Below, in pieces: positions 1-5,201 of a stretch of DNA of 10,497 bases (position 1 is the stretch's first letter; every line of letters begins with the position of its first letter). A program made the translations under genes and the position numbers. Where the stretch lies: positions 1-10,497 of the forward strand of contig PWPS01000057.1 of the NCBI GenBank assembly GCA_003557065.1, read 5' to 3'. The DNA is from Candidatus Nealsoniibacteriota bacterium. GTDB taxonomy: Bacteria > Patescibacteriota > Minisyncoccia > Minisyncoccales > PWPS01. A model generated the notes under the pieces. It made no database searches and was not told where the DNA came from. It saw only the letters and a program-made list of their open reading frames with translations.

Positions 1-83
1 AAAGTTATAATAACCCAGTATGGGGAAGTCCTATTCAAAGATATAGAGAGGGGCAGAAAACAAGAAGAAAGATGAAAAGATAA
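1..83 (+). CDS. Possible 3' end of an upstream gene (partial, unidentified)
   Basis: Two + strand frames are open from the left edge. One ends at a TGA at 73-75 and its tail contains ITQYGEVLFKDIERGRK. The other ends at a TAA at 81-83 and its tail contains NPVWGSPIQRYREGQK followed by basic residues. Either could be the C-terminus of a gene that starts outside the window; the second has the more protein-like composition. I do not recognise either. The REP-like palindrome and intrinsic terminator just downstream fit the end of a transcription unit. Confidence 0.3.
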   Translation, partial: SYNNPVWGSPIQRYREGQKTRRKMKR

Positions 84-94
84 AAAAGCCAAAT

Positions 95-139
95 TCCCCG
101 ACTAAAAGGGACCTGTCCCCTCCTTATGTCCCCTCCTTA
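95..139. repeat. REP-like palindrome with two tandem 13-bp repeats
   Basis: GGGAC-CT-GTCCC is an inverted repeat at 108-119. A second pairing, TCCC (95-98) with GGGA (108-111), is also possible. Overlapping and following it, the 13-mer TGTCCCCTCCTTA occurs twice in perfect tandem (114-126 and 127-139). Palindromes of the GGGAC/GTCCC type between genes resemble the REP or terminal hairpin elements mobilised by Y1 (RAYT/IS200-like) transposases. No transposase is present here, so this assignment is by resemblance only. Confidence 0.45.
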
Positions 140-211
140 CTTTTACAGTTTAGAACACCAAGAAATCCCAACAAGAAGGGAAATATTGAAGAAAAATAAA
201 CAGCAAGAAAT

Positions 212-240
212 AAGAGGAGAGCCCAAGGCTCTCCTTTTTC
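212..240 (+). terminator. Intrinsic (Rho-independent) terminator
   Basis: A perfect 9-bp stem, AGGAGAGCC (215-223) with GGCTCTCCT (227-235), closes a CAA loop and runs into a T-tract (235-239). A-T pairs at the base extend the stem. It would end transcription from the left and insulates the cluster that starts at 340. The stem is GC-rich compared with its surroundings, which makes a chance hairpin unlikely. Confidence 0.85.
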
Positions 241-262
241 ATTTCACAAAGTTGTTTTTTAC

Positions 263-289
263 TTGATTTTATAAAAGGGTGGTGATAAT
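263..289 (+). promoter_or_regulatory. Weak candidate promoter for the 340-1880 cluster
   Basis: TTGATT (263-268) lies 15 bp before GATAAT (284-289). The spacer is short for sigma70. An alternative is the perfect -10 hexamer TATAAT at 328-333, which ends 6 bp before the ATG at 340 and would give a leaderless or near-leaderless transcript, but it has no recognisable -35. A promoter is expected here because a terminator lies immediately upstream. Which element is used cannot be decided from the sequence. Confidence 0.3.
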
Positions 290-339
290 CTTTTTATAAA
301 GAGTCGTCTGAAGTTATTATTAAGTTTTATAATTAAAAA

Positions 340-723
340 ATGAATAAAAAAACACTTTGGGGAATAATTGCTCTTGCAGTTGTTTTGCTTATAATTGGAA
401 TAGTCGTAGTCATGGAGGGAGAGGAAGACGTCCCCGTGCAACAACAAGAAGAGTTTTCGTACGTTGAACATGAAGAATTAATTTGGCAAGCTGAGGACGA
501 ACTGTTCTACGCCGGTGATCTTATTTACGGACTTGAAGGCACTCTGGACGATGAATTCATGATGGAGCTTTATAGTGACTTTGAAAGATTGGAAAGAAGA
601 TTTTTTAACTTGGAAGCTGATTATTATGAAGGAGAGATGGATTATGAAGAATTTCAAGAAGAAATGAGTGACTTAATTGATAGTCTTAGAGATTTCGTAG
701 AAGAATTAAGAGAACTTAATTAA
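340..723 (+). CDS. Small membrane-anchored acidic helical protein, paralogue 1
   Basis: This 127-residue protein has a short basic N-terminus (MNKK), one hydrophobic helix at about residues 6-25, and then a strongly acidic, predicted-helical domain. There is no lipobox or clear signal-peptidase site, so a membrane anchor with the acidic domain outside the cytoplasm is the likely topology (positive-inside rule). The C-terminal half resembles the next gene product: LERRFFNLEADYY here matches IEDRFFEIRDAYF there, and both end in a Glu-rich helix with an ELxEL motif. It starts at ATG 340 with no Shine-Dalgarno site. The next ATG lies 4 bp beyond its stop codon, so the two are probably co-transcribed. 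I do not recognise the family and can give no function. Confidence 0.8.
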   Translation: MNKKTLWGIIALAVVLLIIGIVVVMEGEEDVPVQQQEEFSYVEHEELIWQAEDELFYAGDLIYGLEGTLDDEFMMELYSDFERLERRFFNLEADYYEGEMDYEEFQEEMSDLIDSLRDFVEELRELN

Positions 724-727
724 AAAT

Positions 728-1093
728 ATGAAGAAAGAGATAGTTATCGGTATAGTTGTTTTTGTCGTTATTGCTTTTGGTGTAGTTTTTACCCTAAGAG
801 ATACGGCTGAAAAAGAACCTGAAGAAAAAGAGCTGGGAGTTGAGGAGGTTTTGCGGGAAATGGAGGGAATCTTTGAAATTGGAGAAGAGATTGTAGTTTT
901 GGAAGAGGCTGAAATGATCGATGCCGACTTTACCGAAAGATATATTCGAATAGAGGATAGATTTTTTGAAATAAGAGATGCTTATTTTGCCCAAAACGTA
1001 TCGGAAGAAAAATTACGTGAGGAGATAGAAAAGTTGCTGAAAGAGGTTGAATATTTGGAATCCGAATTAAAAGAATTAATAAAAGTAGACTAA
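728..1093 (+). CDS. Small membrane-anchored acidic helical protein, paralogue 2
   Basis: This 121-residue protein starts MKKE, has one hydrophobic helix at about residues 4-22, and continues as an acidic helical region rich in Glu and Lys. The overall plan and the RFF-containing core match the preceding gene, so the pair looks like an old tandem duplication, now diverged mostly in the first half of the soluble domain. The soluble part probably sits outside the membrane and could form a helical hairpin or a heteromer with its neighbour (inference). It lies 4 bp after paralogue 1 and 7 bp before the desulforedoxin-like gene. There is no Shine-Dalgarno site. The family is not recognised. Confidence 0.8.
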   Translation: MKKEIVIGIVVFVVIAFGVVFTLRDTAEKEPEEKELGVEEVLREMEGIFEIGEEIVVLEEAEMIDADFTERYIRIEDRFFEIRDAYFAQNVSEEKLREEIEKLLKEVEYLESELKELIKVD

Positions 1094-1100
1094 AATAATT

Positions 1101-1229
1101 ATGGCAGTCAAAAAAGGAGAAAAATATAAGTGCGAAATTTGTGGAAACTTAGTAGAGGTAGTGGAAGCAAGCTACGGAGAGTTGGTTTGTTGTGGAGAGC
1201 CGATGACACTCGTAGAAGAGGGAGAATAA
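1101..1229 (+). CDS. Desulforedoxin-type iron protein (FeS4 domain), 42 residues
   Basis: The translation carries the desulforedoxin signature: YKCEICG (Cys11, Cys14) and LVCCGEPM (adjacent Cys30, Cys31). Spacing and flanking residues fit the small FeS4 domain found as stand-alone desulforedoxin or at the N-terminus of desulfoferrodoxin. In that family the four Cys bind one high-spin iron per monomer and the protein dimerises. At 42 residues it is close to the 36-residue Desulfovibrio protein and lacks the catalytic desulfoferrodoxin domain, so it should be an electron carrier or iron-site protein, not a superoxide reductase. It begins at ATG 1101, 7 bp after the previous stop, and lies 12 bp before the next gene, inside the same apparent operon. 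Its redox partner is not visible here. Confidence 0.88.
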   Translation: MAVKKGEKYKCEICGNLVEVVEASYGELVCCGEPMTLVEEGE

Positions 1230-1241
1230 TACAATCTCAAG

Positions 1242-1880
1242 ATGGGCTTTTCTAAGTTGGAAGCGATAAAACGCGGGATTGAAAAAACCCGAGAGGATTC
1301 TTTTGTTATCATCGGCATCAGTGCGGTGGCGGTGATTTATTGGACAATTCCTTTTTATATAGCCAGCTATCTTTTAGCTGTTCATGAAGGATTGGGAACG
1401 ATACTTCTGTTTTTTATCTTGATACTGAACTTTCTGATTTTGATGGGCTATATTAAGGCAGCTGTTGATTTTTATGACGGCAATTCCGTCAGTTTAAGAG
1501 ATCTGTTTTTTCATTACAAGAAACTTCCCGACTTTTTGATCGGGTTTCTTTTTTATGCTGCGGTTGTGGCAGCCGGCTCCTTGTTACTTGTTATTCCCGG
1601 GATATATTTTGCGGTAAGATTTTCGTTTGCTTTTTTTTTGATACTGCAAGGTAAAGCTTCCGCCTTGGAGTCTTTGAAAAATAGTTGGAAGATAACAAAA
1701 GGGGAGTTCTTTAATCTTCTTTTTCTTTTCCTTTTTATAATATTAATTAACACCATCGGGGCGACGATTATGTTCGTGGGTCTCTTTTTCACCTTACCGG
1801 TTAGTGCTATTGCCGTTGTTCATGCATTCAGGAGTCTTGCTTATGATAAAAAGAAGAAAGAAATAGAGAAGATATCCTGA
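1242..1880 (+). CDS. Polytopic membrane protein, YciC/GPDPase-membrane-domain-like
   Basis: This 212-residue protein has about five or six hydrophobic segments: roughly residues 20-47, 50-73, 96-125, 126-137 and a long one at 152-195 that could hold two helices. The stretch LLVIPGIYFAVRFSF, followed by a segment ending ALESLKNSWKITKG, is typical of a broad family of bacterial integral membrane proteins. In that family an 'IPGIY..VR' turn is followed by a '..AL..SW..T.G' amphipathic helix (YciC, DUF975, and the membrane domain of some glycerophosphodiester phosphodiesterases). No catalytic domain is attached. The molecular function of these proteins is poorly known. It ends in a Lys-rich tail, probably cytoplasmic. 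It is the last gene of the first cluster. A run of nine T at 1631-1639 lies within the coding sequence. Confidence 0.75.
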   Translation: MGFSKLEAIKRGIEKTREDSFVIIGISAVAVIYWTIPFYIASYLLAVHEGLGTILLFFILILNFLILMGYIKAAVDFYDGNSVSLRDLFFHYKKLPDFLIGFLFYAAVVAAGSLLLVIPGIYFAVRFSFAFFLILQGKASALESLKNSWKITKGEFFNLLFLFLFIILINTIGATIMFVGLFFTLPVSAIAVVHAFRSLAYDKKKKEIEKIS

Positions 1881-1883
1881 TTC

Positions 1884-1912
1884 TTGTAACTTATCCGGAA
1901 ATGTTTTAGAAT
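1884..1912 (+). promoter_or_regulatory. Sigma70-type promoter for the pil cluster
   Basis: TTGTAA (1884-1889) and TAGAAT (1907-1912) are separated by exactly 17 bp, matching the consensus hexamers at 4/6 and 5/6. The start of transcription would fall near 1919, giving a leader of about 45 nt before the pilB ATG. It occupies the only gap of appreciable size between the first cluster and pilB, which supports it. No terminator was found between 1880 and 1965, so read-through from upstream is also possible. Confidence 0.55.
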
Positions 1913-1964
1913 TAAAAAAGTAAAAAATAGCCTTAATTGACCTACTCTTAAACCAAAATCCCAT

Positions 1965-3662
1965 ATGCTAATTTCCGAAGAAAAATTAAAAGAACTCTTA
2001 GTTGATCCCGGACATATTAAAGAATCCGATTTTGATATGACTCAAAAGGAGGCTTTGGGAAAGGATATAACATTGGAGAGGCTTTTGGTTGAGAAGGGAT
2101 TGATTAGGGACGAAAACTTGGGAAGAATGATGGCTGATGAAGCCGGGTATGATTATATCGACTTGAAAAAAGCCAACATTGCCGAGATAGGACCCGATCT
2201 TCTTGATATCATACCCGAGGTTGTCGCTTACTCTCAAAAAGCAATTGCATTTGAAGCCGACTCGGAGACAATAAAAGTGGCTACAACCAGACCGGATAAT
2301 TATCCATTTTTTAAGTTACTGGAAAAGAAAACCGAAAAAGTTGTCGAACCCTATTATGCGACTCCTTTCGACATGGATCAGGCTCTTAAGAAATACAGAG
2401 GTGACTTGATGGCCGAGATGCAGAGATTGATTAAAGAGCTGGAGAAGTCAAAGTTAGGGGGTGAAGAAAATGTTGTTGAGTTGGTTAATTTGATTATGGA
2501 GTACTCGCATTCCAATCTTGCATCCGATGTCCACATAGAGCCTCTTACCGAATTTGCCATAATCAGATTCAGAATTGATGGAATATTGCACAAAGTGGCG
2601 GAGTATCCCAAAAAGCTTCATGATAGAATAGTTTCAAGAATAAAGATCATGTCAAAGCTAAGAACGGATGAAAAAGCGGCTGCTCAAGATGGCAGATTCG
2701 CTTTTGATGCGGCTGGTGGTGGTCAGGTTGATGTTCGTGTTTCCATAATGCCTACTACCGAAGGAGAAAATGTGGTAATGAGGCTTCTGATGCAGAGAGG
2801 TAGAAGGTTTTCGATAGATGAGCTGGGTCTTCTTGATAATGATATGAAGAAATTGAAAGCGGCTGCAAACAAGCCTTATGGAATGATTATCGTAGTCGGT
2901 CCTACCGGTTCCGGTAAGACGACTACTCTTTATTCGGTACTACAAATGCTTGCCGAGCCGGAAGTTAATATAATGACGATTGAGGATCCTACGGAATATA
3001 ACGTAGAGGGTGTTCAGCAAACTCAGGTTAATCCGGCCAAAAACTTAACCTTCCCGACGGGATTAAGGTCTATTGTTCGTCAGGATCCGGATATTATTAT
3101 GGTCGGTGAGATTCGTGATGAGGAAACCGTTGATATGGCACTGAACTCGGCGATGACAGGACACTTGGTGCTTTCCACCATGCATGCCAACGATGCGGCT
3201 ACAACTTTTCCCAGATTTTTAGAAATGGGAGCGGAGCCCTTTTTGGTTGCGTCTTCATTAAATGTGTCGATTGCGCAAAGATTGGTAAGGAAGATATGTG
3301 AAGAATGCAGAGAAAGTCATCTTTTATCCGAAGAAGAGTTAGAAATTCTTTCGGAAGAAAAAAGACTGTCAGAATTAATAAAAGAGATTTCGGGAGAAGA
3401 AGATCTGAAAGAAGTAAGATTTTATCGTGGTGCCGGATGTAAGTTTTGTAATGATACCGGTTACGAAGGACGAACAGCGATATTCGAGGTCTTGGAGGTC
3501 ACCGAGGCAATCAGAAATCTTATAGTTCAAAAAGAGTCGTCGGACATCATCAGAAGAAAAGCTATCGATGAAGGAATGTCAACAATGCTTCATGACGGAG
3601 TGAGTAAAGCGCTTATGGGTGTGACAACCCTTGAAGAAATAAGAAAATCCGCGAAAGCGTAA
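1965..3662 (+). CDS. pilB: PilB, type IV pilus assembly (extension) ATPase
   Basis: This 565-residue secretion-superfamily ATPase powers pilus polymerisation as a cytoplasmic hexamer docked on PilC. Residues 1-150 are a GspE/PilB N-terminal domain. Then come the N2 region with its SDVHIEP motif, Walker A GPTGSGKTTT (312-321, Lys318), the Asp box TIEDPTEY (338-345), Walker B DPDIIMVGE (374-382, Glu382) and the His box TGHLVLSTMH (398-407). Two CxxC pairs (Cys445/448 and Cys492/495) form the zinc site of the PilB/GspE branch; PilT-type retraction ATPases lack it. The N-terminal segment aligning with the c-di-GMP-binding MshEN motif lacks the RLG signature, so nucleotide sensing is doubtful. The ATG at 1965 is the first in frame after a stop at 1938-1940; no Shine-Dalgarno site is visible. 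The length is typical of the family. Confidence 0.96.
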   Translation: MLISEEKLKELLVDPGHIKESDFDMTQKEALGKDITLERLLVEKGLIRDENLGRMMADEAGYDYIDLKKANIAEIGPDLLDIIPEVVAYSQKAIAFEADSETIKVATTRPDNYPFFKLLEKKTEKVVEPYYATPFDMDQALKKYRGDLMAEMQRLIKELEKSKLGGEENVVELVNLIMEYSHSNLASDVHIEPLTEFAIIRFRIDGILHKVAEYPKKLHDRIVSRIKIMSKLRTDEKAAAQDGRFAFDAAGGGQVDVRVSIMPTTEGENVVMRLLMQRGRRFSIDELGLLDNDMKKLKAAANKPYGMIIVVGPTGSGKTTTLYSVLQMLAEPEVNIMTIEDPTEYNVEGVQQTQVNPAKNLTFPTGLRSIVRQDPDIIMVGEIRDEETVDMALNSAMTGHLVLSTMHANDAATTFPRFLEMGAEPFLVASSLNVSIAQRLVRKICEECRESHLLSEEELEILSEEKRLSELIKEISGEEDLKEVRFYRGAGCKFCNDTGYEGRTAIFEVLEVTEAIRNLIVQKESSDIIRRKAIDEGMSTMLHDGVSKALMGVTTLEEIRKSAKA

Positions 3663-3687
3663 ATTAATAGTTAATACAGTTATACCT

Positions 3688-4065
3688 ATGAATGGAAAAA
3701 AGGTACTTTTTATAGACAATGATGATTTTTTTAAAAAACTATACAGGCAAAGATTAGAAGAAAAAGGAATTGATTTTTTGGAAATAACAAACGGAAATGA
3801 TGTCATTGATTTGGTAAAAGAGGAAAAACCGAACTTGATTGTTACCGAAATAATATTACCCGGAAAAGGTGGTTTTAATTTGATAAAAAAACTTAACGAA
3901 GATAATGAATTAAAGAATATTCCCGTTGTAGTTCTCACCAAGCTTTCACAGAACGGAGACATGGAAGTAGCCATGGATATGGGTGTTGATGCTTACTTTG
4001 TAAAATCAGAAGCGAATCTCTCCGAAGTTATGGAGAAAATCGAAGAGATTTTAAATAAAAAATAA
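3688..4065 (+). CDS. Stand-alone receiver-domain protein with Glu at the phospho-acceptor site
   Basis: The protein is a single CheY-like receiver fold of 125 residues with no output domain. Family landmarks are an N-terminal acidic cluster (VLFIDNDD, Asp10, Asp12), LIVTEIILPG at the end of strand 3, VVVLTK with the conserved Thr84, and YFVKS with the conserved Lys106. The phospho-acceptor Asp expected before 'I-x-L-P' is Glu54, and the second acidic-pocket residue is Asn11. Glu at this site often mimics the phosphorylated state, so it may be a constitutively active adaptor and not a phospho-switch (inference). It sits 25 bp after pilB and 7 bp before pilC, so its partners are probably parts of the pilus motor. 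No histidine kinase is in the window. The ATG start has no Shine-Dalgarno site. Confidence 0.9.
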   Translation: MNGKKVLFIDNDDFFKKLYRQRLEEKGIDFLEITNGNDVIDLVKEEKPNLIVTEIILPGKGGFNLIKKLNEDNELKNIPVVVLTKLSQNGDMEVAMDMGVDAYFVKSEANLSEVMEKIEEILNKK

Positions 4066-4072
4066 ATAAAAG

Positions 4073-5122
4073 ATGTCATTACTTGACCCAATCAGTCCTC
4101 AAGAGAAGGTTGACTTTGTAAAAAACCTTTCTCTTTTGGTTAGAAGTGGAAAACCGATTAACGAATCATTTGAGCTTCTTGGAAGACAGGCACGATCTCC
4201 GGCTTTAAAAAAGACTCTTGATAACGCCAAAGATAAAACCGAAAAAGGTACGTCTCTCTATCAAATATTTGAGGAGAGCCCTCATTTTGGAAAAGTTTTC
4301 GTAAGCTTCCTGCGAGCGGGTGAGGAATCGGGTACCCTTGATCAGAATCTAGAGTATCTGGCGGATTGGCTGGAGAGGAATAATCAACTTAAAAAAGAGA
4401 TCGGCTCGGCTACGCTTTACCCGAAGATAATCGTTACTTTTGCGGTAATTTTGGGAGGAGCTTTGTCGGTTTTTGTCTTGCCTCAACTTGTTCCCATATT
4501 CGGAACTCTTGATGTTGCGCTTCCGCTTACAACCAGAGTTCTTTTGTATGTCTCCGAATTAATGCAAGAGTCGGGCGTTTTCGTTTTAGCCGGACTTTTT
4601 GGATTTCTTCTCTTTTTCTGGTTGTTGCTTAAGTTGAGGCCCATAAAAAGGATTTGGCATATTTTGCAATTGAAAATTCCGGTGGCGGGGAGTATTGCCA
4701 AAGAGTATCAGCTTACCATTATCGCTCAGCTTATCACGACACTTTTTAGAAGCGGTCTTACGATAAACAATTCCTTGGATATAATATCGGACTCGGTTAC
4801 CAATATCCGATATCAAGAAGCTTTGAACGAAGTTAATGAAAGAGTTGCCAGAGGAACCAGTTTTGCCGAGGCGATGGAAGCACACCCCAGTCTTTTTCCT
4901 TCAGTCTTTATATCGGTGGTTGCCACGGGTGAAGAGACGGGATCATATGGAGATTCATTTAAATACTTAGCTGACTTTTTCGCTCAAAGAGTAACCGAAA
5001 GAACCCAGAAACTTCCGACCGTTATAGAGCCGGTTTTACTTATTGCGATAGGTCTTTTTGTTGCCTTTATCGCCAGTGCGATAATTATGCCGATTTATGA
5101 CGTGACCAGGGGGCTTTATTAA
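4073..5122 (+). CDS. pilC: PilC, type IV pilus inner-membrane platform protein
   Basis: This 349-residue GspF/PilC-family protein is the membrane platform that couples PilB to pilin assembly. It has two T2SSF cytoplasmic helical domains (about residues 10-115 and 213-318), each with the family motif: AGEESGTL (Glu84, Glu85) in the first and TGEETGSYG in the second. Hydrophobic helices lie at about 119-140, 168-188 and 319-341, the usual three-helix arrangement. It is shorter than the roughly 400 residues of proteobacterial PilC, mostly because there is little sequence before the first domain. It starts with ATG 7 bp after the receiver gene; the preceding bases are A/T-rich with no Shine-Dalgarno site. 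Tight packing with pilB and the receiver gene points to one transcript. Confidence 0.95.
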   Translation: MSLLDPISPQEKVDFVKNLSLLVRSGKPINESFELLGRQARSPALKKTLDNAKDKTEKGTSLYQIFEESPHFGKVFVSFLRAGEESGTLDQNLEYLADWLERNNQLKKEIGSATLYPKIIVTFAVILGGALSVFVLPQLVPIFGTLDVALPLTTRVLLYVSELMQESGVFVLAGLFGFLLFFWLLLKLRPIKRIWHILQLKIPVAGSIAKEYQLTIIAQLITTLFRSGLTINNSLDIISDSVTNIRYQEALNEVNERVARGTSFAEAMEAHPSLFPSVFISVVATGEETGSYGDSFKYLADFFAQRVTERTQKLPTVIEPVLLIAIGLFVAFIASAIIMPIYDVTRGLY

Positions 5123-5125
5123 TTC

Positions 5126-5154
5126 TTGCACCCGGTTTTCAATATTGTTACAAT
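5126..5154 (+). promoter_or_regulatory. Extended -10 promoter in front of the giant coiled-coil gene
   Basis: TGTTACAAT (5146-5154) is an extended -10 element (TG-N-TACAAT). TTGCAC (5126-5131) stands 17 bp upstream as a weak -35. Transcription would begin near 5161, about 40 nt before the ATG at 5202. It lies in the 79-bp gap after pilC, the widest gap inside the pil cluster, so the coiled-coil gene and pilM may be expressed separately from pilB-pilC. No terminator precedes it. Confidence 0.5.
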
Positions 5155-5176
5155 AGACTAATGTTTTATTTCAAAA

Positions 5177-5184
5177 AAGGAGGG
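5177..5184 (+). promoter_or_regulatory. Shine-Dalgarno-like AAGGAGGG with unusually long spacing
   Basis: AAGGAGGG is a strong anti-16S match and the only such site seen in front of any gene here. It lies 17 nt from the ATG at 5202 (14 nt from an in-frame TTG at 5199), well beyond the usual 5-10 nt. An in-frame TAA at 5196-5198 excludes any earlier start in that frame, and no start codon lies at the optimal distance in another frame. Confidence 0.5.
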
Positions 5185-5201
5185 TTTAATACATATAATT
5201 G

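Noticed and set aside
114..139. Tandem 13-mers as a CRISPR array or riboswitch element
   Set aside because: There are only two copies with no spacers between them, and no conserved riboswitch core is visible.
1965..3662. Retraction ATPase PilT in place of PilB
   Set aside because: The long N-terminal domain and the four-Cys zinc site are PilB/GspE features, and PilT is usually about 350 residues.
5194..5199. Perfect TATAAT just before the ATG at 5202
   Set aside because: Transcription from it would begin after the ATG, and no -35 lies at the correct distance. The extended -10 at 5146-5154 is a better candidate.
5199..5201. TTG as the start of the giant coiled-coil protein
   Set aside because: ATG follows immediately at 5202 and is preferred. 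The Shine-Dalgarno-like site is somewhat nearer to TTG (14 against 17 nt), but both are far from optimal.
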